A stretch of DNA of 64,000 bases, from NCBI GenBank assembly GCA_033855775.1, contig JAWVFT010000088.1, positions 1-64,000 on the forward strand, read 5' to 3'. Within the stretch, counting starts at the first letter, position 1. Each line of letters opens with the position of its first letter. Below are positions 8,047 to 17,632 of the stretch, one piece after another. The translations under genes and the position numbers were made by a program. This DNA comes from DASVTR01 sp033855775. GTDB lineage: Bacteria > Acidobacteriota > Blastocatellia > Pyrinomonadales > Pyrinomonadaceae. The notes beneath the pieces were generated by a model, which was not told the DNA's origin, made no database searches, and worked only from the letters and a program-made list of their open reading frames with translations.

Positions 8047-8751
8047 ATGGCAATGATTCAGTTTGTGCGTAACTACGATGACTTATCGACGGATCGCGGC
8101 TTTCAGTTTAAGTTTCACTGCGATAAGTGCGGCAACGGTTTTATGTCGCGCTATCAGGCTTCGACCATCGGGACGGCAGGCTCGCTCTTGCGCGCCGCCG
8201 GGAGTTTGTTTGGCGGTTGGGCCGGTTCGGCTGGCGACTCCGCCTATGAAGTGCAAAGGGCCGTCGGCGGCAAGGCCCACGACAGCGCTCTGGAAGCCGC
8301 CGTGCAGGAAGGCAAAGAGCATTTTCATCAATGCTCGCGCTGCGGGCGTTGGGTCTGCCCGGAAGTCTGCTGGAACGCGCAGGCCGGACAGTGTGAAGAA
8401 TGCGCGCCAGACTTTCAGGAAGAACTAGCCTCTGCGCACGCGCAGGCCAAGGCCGCCGCGGCCAACGAGCAACTTCATCAGAAAGCGCGCGAGACGGACT
8501 ACGTTTCGCAGATTGACATGAGCGCGGGCGCGCACCTCAAAGCCCCGCAGCCGACGCCTGCGCCGCAGGCCACAGCCGCCGCGTCCGCCTGCTCATCTTG
8601 CGGCGCGCAAGTGGGCAAAGCCAAGTTCTGTCCTGAATGCGGGACTCCGACGAAGCCGCCGCGCGTCGCCTGTCAGGGCTGCGGCCATGAGCCGGAGAAC
8701 GCGACCAAGTTCTGCCCCGAATGCGGCGCGAAGATGCCGCTCTTCGGATAA
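8047..8751 (+). CDS. Zinc-ribbon protein with multiple CxxC pairs
   Basis: A 234-residue protein starting at ATG 8047, 9 bases after AAGGAG; upstream in-frame sequence is repeat DNA and not coding. Zinc-binding pairs in order: CDKCG (about residue 26), CSRCG with CPEVC and CEEC (95-125), CSSCG with CPECG (about 185-200), and CQGCG with CPECG (about 210-230). The last two are paired double-zinc-ribbon (DZR) modules. A glycine-rich helical stretch separates the first two clusters. No signal peptide. Such proteins usually mediate protein or nucleic-acid contacts; the function here is unknown. A terminator follows. Confidence 0.75.
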   Translation: MAMIQFVRNYDDLSTDRGFQFKFHCDKCGNGFMSRYQASTIGTAGSLLRAAGSLFGGWAGSAGDSAYEVQRAVGGKAHDSALEAAVQEGKEHFHQCSRCGRWVCPEVCWNAQAGQCEECAPDFQEELASAHAQAKAAAANEQLHQKARETDYVSQIDMSAGAHLKAPQPTPAPQATAAASACSSCGAQVGKAKFCPECGTPTKPPRVACQGCGHEPENATKFCPECGAKMPLFG

Positions 8752-8804
8752 GCAGTCGCGGCTCTGTTCGGAGAGCTTAAGGAACGAGAAGGAACGATAG
8801 TTGA

Positions 8805-8847
8805 AACGATGAAAGGCAGGCTCAAGTAGAGCCTGCCTTTCATCGTT
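8805..8847. terminator. Strong hairpin terminator between convergent genes
   Basis: AACGATGAAAGGCAGGCT pairs with AGCCTGCCTTTCATCGTT over 18 bp with a 7-base loop. It lies 53 bases past the zinc-ribbon stop and before the convergent M48 gene. Confidence 0.8.
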
Positions 8848-8884
8848 TAGCGAGTCCTTCGCGTGATGCGGAAAAAGCGCTTTT

Positions 8885-8918
8885 CGCCAGTCGTTACTAC
8901 GACCGCGCTAGTCGTTAA
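8885..8918. repeat. Two 21-bp-spaced repeats across the M48 peptidase stop codon
   Basis: CGCCAGTCGTTAC (8885-8897) and CGCTAGTCGTTAA (8906-8918) match at 11 of 13 positions with a 21-bp period. The second unit contains the minus-strand TAG stop codon of the M48 gene (8908-8910). Confidence 0.55.
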
Positions 8919-10329
8919 TCCGAATCGAGCGCAGGATGTTGTTGAAGACGCCCTGATAGCTGTTGAACTCGTTCTGCGGGGCGACCGCAATCATGTGGAA
9001 GAGGTCGCCGTTTCGCAGGAAAGAGGTGTAGACCGTGATGAGTTCCTGCTGGCCCGTCGCCTCGTTGACGTTGACGAGCGTTGTTGCCAGAGCCGTTCGT
9101 CCCGACAGAGCGCCGCGCGTGTAGCCGCTGCGCTGTCGCAAATTCTGGTTGCCCTGTCCAAGGTTGCCGATGAACTCGTCGGTCGCCTGTTGCAGGTTGC
9201 GGCTGCCGGGGCGCGAGAGCCCGATTTCGACGCCGTGCGTGAAGACGGACTGCCCCTGCGCCTGCCCGTAAGCGCCTTCGGGCGCGAACCAGACAGAGTT
9301 GCTATCGCCGAGCCTGCGCCAGTTATCCGGCACGCTGAGGCGCAAAGCGTTGCCCTCCGTGTAGGTCTGGTAGCGCGACGAAGGCGACTCGATGCGGTTG
9401 CTGACCTGCCCGCCCTGCGGATAGTCTGAGCCGCTGCCGCCGTGCGGATAACGCTGGCCGTCGCGCGCTATCTCCTGCGAGGTGCGAGCGCGCGGTTGGC
9501 CGCGCAGGCGTGCCTGCACGTCTTGAAAGTCGCGCGTGTTCTGCACGGGATTCGTCACGCGCAGCATCGCCGCTTCCTGATTGATGCGCGCATAGCGATT
9601 GCTCGGATTCGGGTGGCTGCTCAAAAATTCGGGGCCACCGCCGCCGCCCTGCCGCTCGATAGTCTTGAACATGTTCGCCAGGTCGTTCGGGTCGTATCCG
9701 GCCCGCGCCATAATCTGCGCGCCGAGCACGTCCGCTTCCGTCTCATACTCGCGGCTGAATTTCAGGAAGTAAGTCCCGACCGCGGCCTGTCCGAGTTGGC
9801 CGATGGCAGGGCCGCCGAAGATTGAACCGGCTATCCCTGCGACGCCCGCGAGGATGGAATACTTCTGGGCCTTGGTCGCCTGCGCCGTGCCGTGGCGGAG
9901 CGCGACGTGGCTCAGTTCGTGAGCCATCACGCCCGCCATCTCGCCCTCCGTGCGGGCCGCTTCAATCATGCCGCGATTGACGTACATCGGGCCGCCCGGC
10001 AGCGCGAAGGCGTTGATGTCGCGCGCGTCAACGACCTTGAAGGAATATCTAAATTCCGGGTGCTGAAACTCCTGCGGGATGGACGAGACAAGACGCTGCC
10101 CGACGCGATTGACATACGCTGTCACTTCCGAATCGCGCAGGATTGGCAACTGCCGCTCGGCTTCGGCGGCGGCCTGCTGCCCGACCTGCACGTCGTCCGT
10201 GATTTTATACTTGTTGCTGTGATAAGCGATTCTGGTCTGGGCCTGCGCCGCCAGCGGCAACGCAAAGAGCGCGAACGCCAACAGCAAGGCCGTCATGCCT
10301 CTGGCCCTTTGATGATTACTGAACATCAT
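8908..10329 (-). CDS. Secreted M48-family metallopeptidase
   Basis: About 473 residues starting at ATG 10329, preceded by GGAGGG at good spacing. Residues 1-30 form a signal peptide ending near AQAQT. The peptidase domain has the zinc site HELSHVALRHG, the downstream EYETEADVLGAQIM supplying the third ligand, and a region LSSHPNPSNRYARI typical of BepA/YfgC-like M48 proteins. Family members act in the periplasm on outer-membrane proteins. After residue 290 there is a Gln/Gly-rich linker and a C-terminal domain (NALRLSVPDNWRRLG onward) resembling the PsbP-like domain of the lipoprotein at 1551. The stop codon falls in a 21-bp-period repeat. Confidence 0.88.
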   Translation of the reverse strand: MMFSNHQRARGMTALLLAFALFALPLAAQAQTRIAYHSNKYKITDDVQVGQQAAAEAERQLPILRDSEVTAYVNRVGQRLVSSIPQEFQHPEFRYSFKVVDARDINAFALPGGPMYVNRGMIEAARTEGEMAGVMAHELSHVALRHGTAQATKAQKYSILAGVAGIAGSIFGGPAIGQLGQAAVGTYFLKFSREYETEADVLGAQIMARAGYDPNDLANMFKTIERQGGGGGPEFLSSHPNPSNRYARINQEAAMLRVTNPVQNTRDFQDVQARLRGQPRARTSQEIARDGQRYPHGGSGSDYPQGGQVSNRIESPSSRYQTYTEGNALRLSVPDNWRRLGDSNSVWFAPEGAYGQAQGQSVFTHGVEIGLSRPGSRNLQQATDEFIGNLGQGNQNLRQRSGYTRGALSGRTALATTLVNVNEATGQQELITVYTSFLRNGDLFHMIAVAPQNEFNSYQGVFNNILRSIRIND

Positions 10330-10394
10330 TTTCTCCCTCCTCCGAACGCTCATGGAAGAACATCTTCAACGGCGCGTTCGCTCGTGACAACGAA

Positions 10395-10445
10395 AAGAGC
10401 GGCGACTCCTCAACCCGAAGGTCAATCGGAGGACTCGCCGCTCTT
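10395..10445 (-). terminator. Hairpin terminator after the DUF885 gene
   Basis: AAGAGCGGCGACTCCT pairs with AGGACTCGCCGCTCTT (16 bp, one mismatch). Read on the minus strand it is followed by CTTTTCGTT. It lies between the DUF885 gene and the M48 gene, which therefore are probably separate transcripts. The remaining bases of the 294-base gap show nothing else. Confidence 0.65.
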
Positions 10446-10623
10446 GCCGTCAAGCTTTTGTCTCCCCCGACGCTATACAAAACCCTTGCCCGTTCACGCG
10501 CAGGGGGAGAGAGCGCGTTAATCTCTTGACGGCACAAACGCGAAAACAACTCGTTCGTTTGTCCCGGCTCTATTTTGATGAATCATATTACAGACGGGTT
10601 GGCCTTTTTTGCTCACGCTTAAG

Positions 10624-12903
10624 TCAACGCCGCCTGATTTTCCTGCGCGGTCGCAAGCTTCGCTTCTTTTCGTAACGATTTTGTTCCGCTTTTATAACTT
10701 CTTCATCATTATCGAATCTGACGACGGAGCCTTCGGGCGGGCGCGGAAAGGAAACGGCCACAAAGGGCGACGCGGCTTCCGTCGCTCTGCTGGCCACGGA
10801 GCCCGCCTTCTGCTCAGCGGTTTTGATTGTAATCATCTGGCTGTCGCGGCGTATCTTCTCGACGGCGATGCCCGCGTTATCGGCGGACTGTCCCTGATAG
10901 ACGACGATGACGGCCTGCGTGTTGAAATTGATGTCGGGCGGCGCGTTCCGCTCGTCGCCAATCGCGCGCCAGACTCTCTGCCAATCGCTCTGGTTGACGA
11001 CGAGTTCGACGGCTCGCGCGCCTGCCCGCTTGCTTTGATTGCCCGTGGCGACCACAGAGAAATCTTCAAAGCCAGTCGTCTTTGAAGCAGTCTCTTCCGT
11101 TGGCGGGCCGCTCAATGGCTTCGACTCGCCGAGCATGGCGAGACGAATGATTTTGATGGGCGGCATTCCGTAGCTCAACAAGCGGTCGTGAAATTCGCCG
11201 AGCCGGAAAGCCTCGCCCGCGCGCGCCTTCCATTCTTCGCGCAGCTTGATGATTTCCATCTTGCCGAGCGTGTAGACGAGATAGGTCGGGTCGAGCGTGC
11301 CGCGCCGCGCTTCGCGCTCCGCGTTGACGCGCTCCTGATAGCCCTCGCGCATGAAAAAGTTGACGCCTTCGTCGTAGCTCATGCCCTGCGTGTGCAGCCG
11401 CAGTCCGACGACGTAGCGGCAAAGGCGCAGCAGGGCCAAGTTCAACTGCGCGAGCCGCAGCTTCGGGTTATTGCCGCCGAAGCCTTCGTCCAGCAACATC
11501 TGCTCGCAGTAGTGCGCCCAACCTTCGACGAAACTCGCGGAGGCCAGAGCCGTGCGAACGCGCGAAGGCTGTTGGCGCAGGGCGAGTCCCTGATAGTAGT
11601 GGCCCGGATAAACTTCGTGAATCGAGATGACGGGCAGGGCGTAGCGATTGTAGAAGCTGAGATGCTCTTCCAAGCCACGCGCGTCGAGGGCGGCGTCGGG
11701 CGGCGTCACGTAGTAGTAAGCTTCGGTCGCCACGCGCTCAAACGGGCCGGGCGCGTCCATCGAAGCGAAGCTGGTCGAGCGCGCGTACTCAGGCGTTTCG
11801 GCGACCGTCAGATTTTCGCGCAAAGGCGGCGTCAGAATATTCTGCGCGCGGACGAACGAGCGTATGCGGTCAAGCTCGGCGCGCGTCTCTCCGACGAGGC
11901 CGCCTGCCGAAGGATGCTCGCGCCCAAGGAGCCGCAGGGCGAAGTCAACGCCCTTGCCCGGCGCAATCTCTTCGGCCAACTCGCGCATCGCGTCCTGCGT
12001 GCGGCGCAGTTCCGTTTCGCCTTCGCGCAGCAGTTGGACGAGCGGCGTCTCGACCATCTCTTCATAGAGCAGCTTGCGGCGAAAGTTCTCCGCCCCGATG
12101 GCGAAGCTGCCCGTGGAGCGCGGCAGCAAATCGCGCTCAAGCCATTCGGCAAACGAGCGCAGTTCGCCGATGACGTTCTGATTCGTCGCTTCAAACTGCG
12201 CACGCCGCTCGGCGTTCAAGCGCGCCCCGCCCGCGCGCTCGATCATCTGCGGAACGACGCGCGAGAAATAGTCGAGGCTGCCGCGCGCCTGATTGAGGGC
12301 GACCTCCGTGTAGATGCGCGGCGGCTGTTCAAGGTTGAGCCGCGCTTCCCTGAGCAGTCGCGGAATCTCGCGCTCGCGCCGCAGCACAGACTCAAGACGT
12401 TGCTCGATGGGCGCATAGTTTCGTTTCAGAATATTGTCAACGCTTGAGGCGAGCAGGCCATTATAAACGTTCGGGTCGCGCCGCCACATGCGTATCTCTT
12501 CGAGTTCGAGAAGTTGCGCGCGCGCGTGTGAAGACAGCACGAGATAATCGTAACGAGCTTCGGGCGCAAGCCCCGCAGGATTGATGCGCAGCAACTCGCC
12601 GAGCGCAGAACGCAATCGTTTCGTCTCAAGCGCAACCGCTTCGGGCGAGCGCGATTCGAGTTGGCCGTCGTAATCATGCAACCCAAGCGCGGTCGCTTCC
12701 GTCGGGTTGAAAGCGTAATAGCCGCGCAGGTAGGCGTCGGCAATCTGGTTGAAACGCGCGGCGATTGTGCTGCTACTGCTACTGCCGGCCGCGCGCGTGA
12801 CGCGACGGCTGCGCGCCTGCGCGGCCACATCGGAAACGGTCGCGGGCGCGGCCAGCAAGCCACACGCCAACGCCGCCAGGAGCGCCAGTATTTTCCTCTT
12901 CAT
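10624..12903 (-). CDS. DUF885 metallopeptidase-like protein with C-terminal PrcB-like domain
   Basis: About 759 residues from MKRKILALLAALACG, a signal peptide that explains the choice of start. Residues about 40-590 form a DUF885 domain, a zinc-peptidase-like fold; the metal site appears as HEVYPGHYYQ followed about 40 residues later by EGWAHYCEQM. After a short Pro/Thr linker comes a roughly 110-residue tail: VVNQSDWQRVWRAIGDE, PPDINFNTQAVIVVYQGQ, then ITIKTAEQ and SPFVAVSFPR. That is the layout of the PrcB C-terminal domain, known from a protease-stabilising protein of oral spirochaetes. The fusion suggests the tail modulates the peptidase, but this is inference. The last residues are Lys/Arg-rich. 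Confidence 0.8.
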   Translation of the reverse strand: MKRKILALLAALACGLLAAPATVSDVAAQARSRRVTRAAGSSSSSTIAARFNQIADAYLRGYYAFNPTEATALGLHDYDGQLESRSPEAVALETKRLRSALGELLRINPAGLAPEARYDYLVLSSHARAQLLELEEIRMWRRDPNVYNGLLASSVDNILKRNYAPIEQRLESVLRREREIPRLLREARLNLEQPPRIYTEVALNQARGSLDYFSRVVPQMIERAGGARLNAERRAQFEATNQNVIGELRSFAEWLERDLLPRSTGSFAIGAENFRRKLLYEEMVETPLVQLLREGETELRRTQDAMRELAEEIAPGKGVDFALRLLGREHPSAGGLVGETRAELDRIRSFVRAQNILTPPLRENLTVAETPEYARSTSFASMDAPGPFERVATEAYYYVTPPDAALDARGLEEHLSFYNRYALPVISIHEVYPGHYYQGLALRQQPSRVRTALASASFVEGWAHYCEQMLLDEGFGGNNPKLRLAQLNLALLRLCRYVVGLRLHTQGMSYDEGVNFFMREGYQERVNAEREARRGTLDPTYLVYTLGKMEIIKLREEWKARAGEAFRLGEFHDRLLSYGMPPIKIIRLAMLGESKPLSGPPTEETASKTTGFEDFSVVATGNQSKRAGARAVELVVNQSDWQRVWRAIGDERNAPPDINFNTQAVIVVYQGQSADNAGIAVEKIRRDSQMITIKTAEQKAGSVASRATEAASPFVAVSFPRPPEGSVVRFDNDEEVIKAEQNRYEKKRSLRPRRKIRRR

Positions 12904-13125
12904 CAAAACGGCAGCCTGTTTCAAGAGCGAGATTGTCATCGAGCACGAGACTTGACCGGGGAGATGTCAAAGAGAGCTTAACATAAAAGCGACGGCAGGA
13001 GCGCGCAGATGATTGGAGCGCGTCTCTCATCAACGCTCTCGCGCGGAAGTTTGAGAAGCGGGCGCGGCGCGCGTCGTTTCGAGTTATCGCAAAAGTGAAA
13101 GCAGCGAGACTCTGAACGGAATTTG

Positions 13126-13170
13126 AAACTTGAAAGAGGTTCGAGTAACGAAGTTTGAAAGAGGCTTGAG
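13126..13170. repeat. Two 25-bp-spaced TTGAAAGAGG repeats
   Basis: TGAAAGAGGTTCGAG (13131-13145) and TGAAAGAGGCTTGAG (13156-13170) match at 13 of 15 positions. They lie about 20 bases past the stop codon of the DUF4870-like gene and are related to the repeats upstream of mazG. The rest of the gap 12904-13190 shows no gene. Confidence 0.5.
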
Positions 13171-13190
13171 CTTGCAGCTTTTGGAGACTG

Positions 13191-13874
13191 CTATTTCCGG
13201 CGCGGCTCGATGGAGCGGTCGAGCCATTCGGTCGCTTCGTCGAGCGGGGCGATGTGGTGCGGCTCGCCTTTCCAGACGCGGATGATTGAGATGGCAAAGA
13301 AGATGATCGAGAAAATCGAGAAGAAGACGCTGCCGATGCGCGTGCCGGTAATGCCGCCAATGATGTTGAGGATAATCTGGACGGCGATGACGAAGAGGTG
13401 CAGCGCCAACCCCTGCGCGGCATGAAAGCGGATGCGCGCTTCGTTGCGCGGCACAAGAAACAGTTCGATGGCGGCCAGCACTCCGCCGATGTAGTAAGGA
13501 ATGTAGGGCGCAATCAGCGCGAAGTTTTCGGGGACGTTGATGCAAGGCACGTTGCGCGAGGTCGGCAGCATGTTGGCGACGGGCGGCGCGGACTGCGCCT
13601 GCGCTTGAGCCTGCATGGGCTGCGCGACGGGCGGCACGAACGGCGGCTGAACCGGAGGCACGGGCGGAGGAGGAGCGAAGACGGACGGGTAAGGCGCGGA
13701 GAAAGGCGTGTCGCCGTAGCGGCGCGTCGGGGCTTCCGCCTGTTCATCCGACGGCAGCGGCTCTTGCGTCGGGCGCGCGGTGTGGTTGCGCGTCGCGCCC
13801 CACACGTCGTCCGTATCGCGCGCGTAATCCGGGTCGAGCGGATTGGTGTCGTACTTGTTCTTCTTCTTCGCCAT
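13191..13874 (-). CDS. DUF4870-like membrane protein with proline-rich N terminus
   Basis: About 227 residues starting MAKKKNKYDTNPLDPD, with AGGAG just upstream of ATG 13874. Residues 1-120 are polar and Pro/Gln-rich (PPPPVPPVQPPF) and probably disordered and cytoplasmic. Residues 125-215 hold three hydrophobic segments (ALIAPYIPYYIGGVLAAIEL, GLALHLFVIAVQIILNIIGG and SVFFSIFSIIFFAISIIRVW), with the FHAAQGL sequence between the first two as in DUF4870/Tic20-like small membrane proteins. Function is unknown. It is 29 bases downstream of the M67 peptidase gene and likely the last gene of the aspS operon. Confidence 0.72.
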   Translation of the reverse strand: MAKKKNKYDTNPLDPDYARDTDDVWGATRNHTARPTQEPLPSDEQAEAPTRRYGDTPFSAPYPSVFAPPPPVPPVQPPFVPPVAQPMQAQAQAQSAPPVANMLPTSRNVPCINVPENFALIAPYIPYYIGGVLAAIELFLVPRNEARIRFHAAQGLALHLFVIAVQIILNIIGGITGTRIGSVFFSIFSIIFFAISIIRVWKGEPHHIAPLDEATEWLDRSIEPRRK

Positions 13875-13903
13875 CGCTCCTGCTTTACGAACGTCGCGCC
13901 GCT

Positions 13904-14335
13904 TCAGTTCAATTCTTCCCGTTCGTCCAAGACGTGAAACTCGACCGGCTGCCAACGGCCCGCGCTTTCGCTGACGCGGAAGGCGCGAAGCTGTGCGTCT
14001 TCGCCGGACAGGCCGATTATAAAATAGATTACCGATGGATAATAAGCGAGGCGCACGTCTGTGACCGACGGCTCAGGCTCGCGCGAGCGCGGGTGCGAGT
14101 GGTAAATGCCGAGAAGTTGCTCGCCGCGCTCGCGCATCAGCCTTTGCGCGGCGAACAAATCTTCAGCCGCCGCTTCATAAGCGACGAGCGGTTGGGCCGC
14201 GACATTGCGGAGGCGATAAACGGAGAGCGCGCGCCCGTCGCTCTCGCCGCCGACAAGGCCGCAGCACTCCGCCGGATTCGCTTCCTGCGCGTGCGCCGTC
14301 ATCTCTTCAACGTGCGCGCTTCGCAGCTTTATCAT
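13904..14335 (-). CDS. M67 (JAMM/MPN+) metallopeptidase
   Basis: A 143-residue single-domain protein. The JAMM zinc motif is complete: an upstream Glu in NPAECCGLVGG, then GIYHSHPRSREPEPSVTD (HxH, Pro, Ser and Asp). Bacterial stand-alone JAMM peptidases remove C-terminal extensions from ubiquitin-like sulfur carriers such as ThiS or CysO; no sulfur-carrier gene is visible nearby, so the substrate is open. Length fits the bacterial Mec+ type. It lies 18 bases after the acyl-CoA dehydrogenase gene on the same strand. Confidence 0.87.
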   Translation of the reverse strand: MIKLRSAHVEEMTAHAQEANPAECCGLVGGESDGRALSVYRLRNVAAQPLVAYEAAAEDLFAAQRLMRERGEQLLGIYHSHPRSREPEPSVTDVRLAYYPSVIYFIIGLSGEDAQLRAFRVSESAGRWQPVEFHVLDEREELN

Positions 14336-14353
14336 GAGACTATCAAGCGCCGC

Positions 14354-15538
<1,185 letters not shown>

Positions 15539-15550
15539 GTTCGATTCTCC

Positions 15551-17437
15551 TTAAGCTTTTTCCAATTCGTCTGAAAATTCTTCGGCGTCTTTTTCCTCTG
15601 ATGGACTTTGGACTTTGGACTTTGAACTTTGGACATCCACGATGCTCAGCTTCAATTCGTCCAACTGCTTGGCGTCAACTTCGCCGGGCGCGTCAATCAT
15701 CAAGTCTGCGGCGGACGCTGTTTTCGGAAAGGCCATCAAGTCGCGTATGTTCTCGATGCCGGTCAGGGCCATCAGCAATCGCTCGATGCCGGAGGCGATG
15801 CCGCCGTGCGGCGGCGTGCCGTATTCGAGCGCGTCCAGAAAGAAGCCGAAGCGTTCGCGCGCCTTCTCCAATGTCAGGCCCAGAGCCTTGAAGACGAGTC
15901 CCTGCACTTCGCGTTGATGAATACGAATCGAGCCGCCCGCCGCTTCCACGCCGTTGACGACCGTATCGTAAGCCTTGGCCCGCAGGCTGCCGAGCAACTC
16001 TGTTTCGCCATCTTCGACGGCGCGTTTCAGGAGCGGCAAATCTTCGTCGAGCGGCGACGTGAACGGATGATGCATGGCATAGTAACGCCCGTCCGTCTCG
16101 TCAAACTCGAACATCGGAAACTCCGTCACCCACAGCGGCTTGTACACATTTGGCGGAATCAGTTTGTCGCGCCGCGCAATCTCAAGGCGCAACGCGCCGA
16201 GGCTCGCCGCCACCGTTTTCGGCTTGCCCGCGATAATCAACACGGCATCGCCCGCGCTCGCTTCGACCGTTGCAGCCAGACGCTTGATTGTCTCTTCGCC
16301 GAGAGCCTTCAACAGCGATGACGATAGCTCGTCGCCGAGCTTAATCCACGCCAGCGCATTTGCGCCGTAACGCTTCGCGTATTCCTGCAACTCGTCCAGA
16401 GCTTTGCGCGAAAGGGACGCGCCGCCTTTGACGACGATGCCCTTCACTTCGCCGCCCGCAGAGAGCGAAGCGGCGAACGGCGCGAACGTCGTCCCCTCAA
16501 GCGCGGGCGCGAGGTCTTTGAGTTCCATCTCGAAACGCAGGTCTGGCTTGTCAGAGCCGTAACGACGCAGGGCTTCCGCATAAGTCAGACGCGGAAACGG
16601 CGTGGGCAGTTCGACGCCCGCCCGCCGGAAGACGCGCGCGAACAAGCCTTCGACTAAAGCGTAAACCTGTTTGGGCGAAGCGAAGCTCAGCTCAACGTCC
16701 AACTGTGTGAACTCCGGCTGGCGGTCGGCCCGCAAGTCTTCATCACGAAAGCAGCGCGCAATCTGGTAATACTTGTCGAGGCCCGCAATCATGCAGAGTT
16801 GCTTGAACAGTTGCGGCGACTGCGGCAGGGCGAAGAACTTGCCCGGCTGGATGCGCGAAGGAACGATGTAGTCGCGCGCTCCCTCCGGCGTTGACTTAAT
16901 CAGAATCGGCGTCTCGATTTCTGTAAAATTCTTCTCGTCCATGTAGCGGCGAATCTCCGCTACGACCAGCGCGCGAAGACGCAGGTTGGCCTGCAACTGC
17001 GGGCGGCGCAAGTCGAGATAGCGATATTTCAAACGCAGGTCTTCGCTCGCCAGCGCGTCGGACGAAACGGTTTCAAGTTGAAACGGCAACGTGCGCGCGT
17101 CGTTCAGGATGAGCAACTGCGTGGCCTGCATCTCGACCTCGCCCGTCGCTATCTTCGGATTGCGCTGGCCCTCTTCGCGCAAGACGACCTCGCCCGTCAC
17201 GGCGATGACATACTCGCCGCGCACGTCCTTCGCCTTGGCGTGCGCCGCGGGCGCGGCGTCTGCGTTGAAGACGACCTGCGTGATGCCGTCGCGGTCGCGC
17301 AAATCGAAGAAGGTCAAAGGGCCAAAGTCGCGCCGCCGCGCTACCCAACCCATCAGCGTCACCGTCTTTCCGACATCGGTTGCGCGCAACTCCCCGCAGG
17401 AATGCGTGCGCTCTAAATTTCCTAAATTGTCCAGCAT
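15551..17437 (-). CDS. aspS: Aspartyl-tRNA synthetase with repeat-derived tail
   Basis: A 628-residue bacterial-type class II synthetase. The N-terminal OB fold (GWVARRRDFGPL) is followed by motif 2 (CFRDEDLRADRQPEFTQLD), a bacterial GAD insertion in the middle, and motif 3 (GIASGIERLLMALTG). It charges tRNA-Asp; whether it also charges tRNA-Asn cannot be decided here. The usual C terminus is reached at about LDELKLSIV. It is extended by roughly 30 residues, VDVQSSKSKVQSPS and an acidic end, of which the Ser/Lys/Gln part is the translation of a TCCAAAG tandem repeat. The tail is therefore probably a recent addition by repeat insertion. Confidence 0.95.
   Translation of the reverse strand: MLDNLGNLERTHSCGELRATDVGKTVTLMGWVARRRDFGPLTFFDLRDRDGITQVVFNADAAPAAHAKAKDVRGEYVIAVTGEVVLREEGQRNPKIATGEVEMQATQLLILNDARTLPFQLETVSSDALASEDLRLKYRYLDLRRPQLQANLRLRALVVAEIRRYMDEKNFTEIETPILIKSTPEGARDYIVPSRIQPGKFFALPQSPQLFKQLCMIAGLDKYYQIARCFRDEDLRADRQPEFTQLDVELSFASPKQVYALVEGLFARVFRRAGVELPTPFPRLTYAEALRRYGSDKPDLRFEMELKDLAPALEGTTFAPFAASLSAGGEVKGIVVKGGASLSRKALDELQEYAKRYGANALAWIKLGDELSSSLLKALGEETIKRLAATVEASAGDAVLIIAGKPKTVAASLGALRLEIARRDKLIPPNVYKPLWVTEFPMFEFDETDGRYYAMHHPFTSPLDEDLPLLKRAVEDGETELLGSLRAKAYDTVVNGVEAAGGSIRIHQREVQGLVFKALGLTLEKARERFGFFLDALEYGTPPHGGIASGIERLLMALTGIENIRDLMAFPKTASAADLMIDAPGEVDAKQLDELKLSIVDVQSSKSKVQSPSEEKDAEEFSDELEKA
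15601..15640. repeat. Tandem TTTGGAC repeat inside the aspS coding region
   Basis: ATGGACTTTGGACTTTGGAC continues as TTTGAACTTTGGAC: five near-identical 7-8 bp units. The same unit (TCCAAAG) forms part of the inverted-repeat element at 4071-4157. Here it is read in frame without a stop and makes up part of the AspRS tail. Confidence 0.8.
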
Positions 17438-17503
17438 GATGAAACTTCCAAGAGTGTGATTATTTCAAGCGATTGATAAATGAATGTATGGATGCTTTTT
17501 ATA

Positions 17504-17590
17504 ACACAGAGCCACGGAGGAATCGCAGAGAGCACGGAGCATCAACAGAAACTTTCTCTCCGTTAATCTACGCGCCTCTGCGGCGAGCCG
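17504..17590. repeat. CACAGAG/CACGGAG-type intergenic repeat between aspS and hisS
   Basis: CACAGAGCCACGGAGGAATC, then GCAGAGAGCACGGAG, and downstream CTCTCCGTTAATCTACGCGC with CTCTGCGGCG form an imperfect inverted repeat built on a 7-9 bp unit. Similar sequences are widespread between genes in several bacterial phyla (from general knowledge, not searched here). It fills most of the 195-base gap. Confidence 0.6.
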
Positions 17591-17632
17591 TCCCAACCAC
17601 ACACGACCACAAAGCAATCTTCTAACAAACGG

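Noticed and set aside
10316..10549. 77-codon minus-strand ORF between the DUF885 and M48 genes
   Set aside because: It runs through a terminator hairpin, lacks a ribosome binding site and has no recognisable content.
11188..12447. Long plus-strand ORF (419 codons) opposite the DUF885 gene
   Set aside because: Antisense shadow of a high-GC gene: no recognisable domain and no ribosome binding site; the minus-strand frame has clear family motifs.
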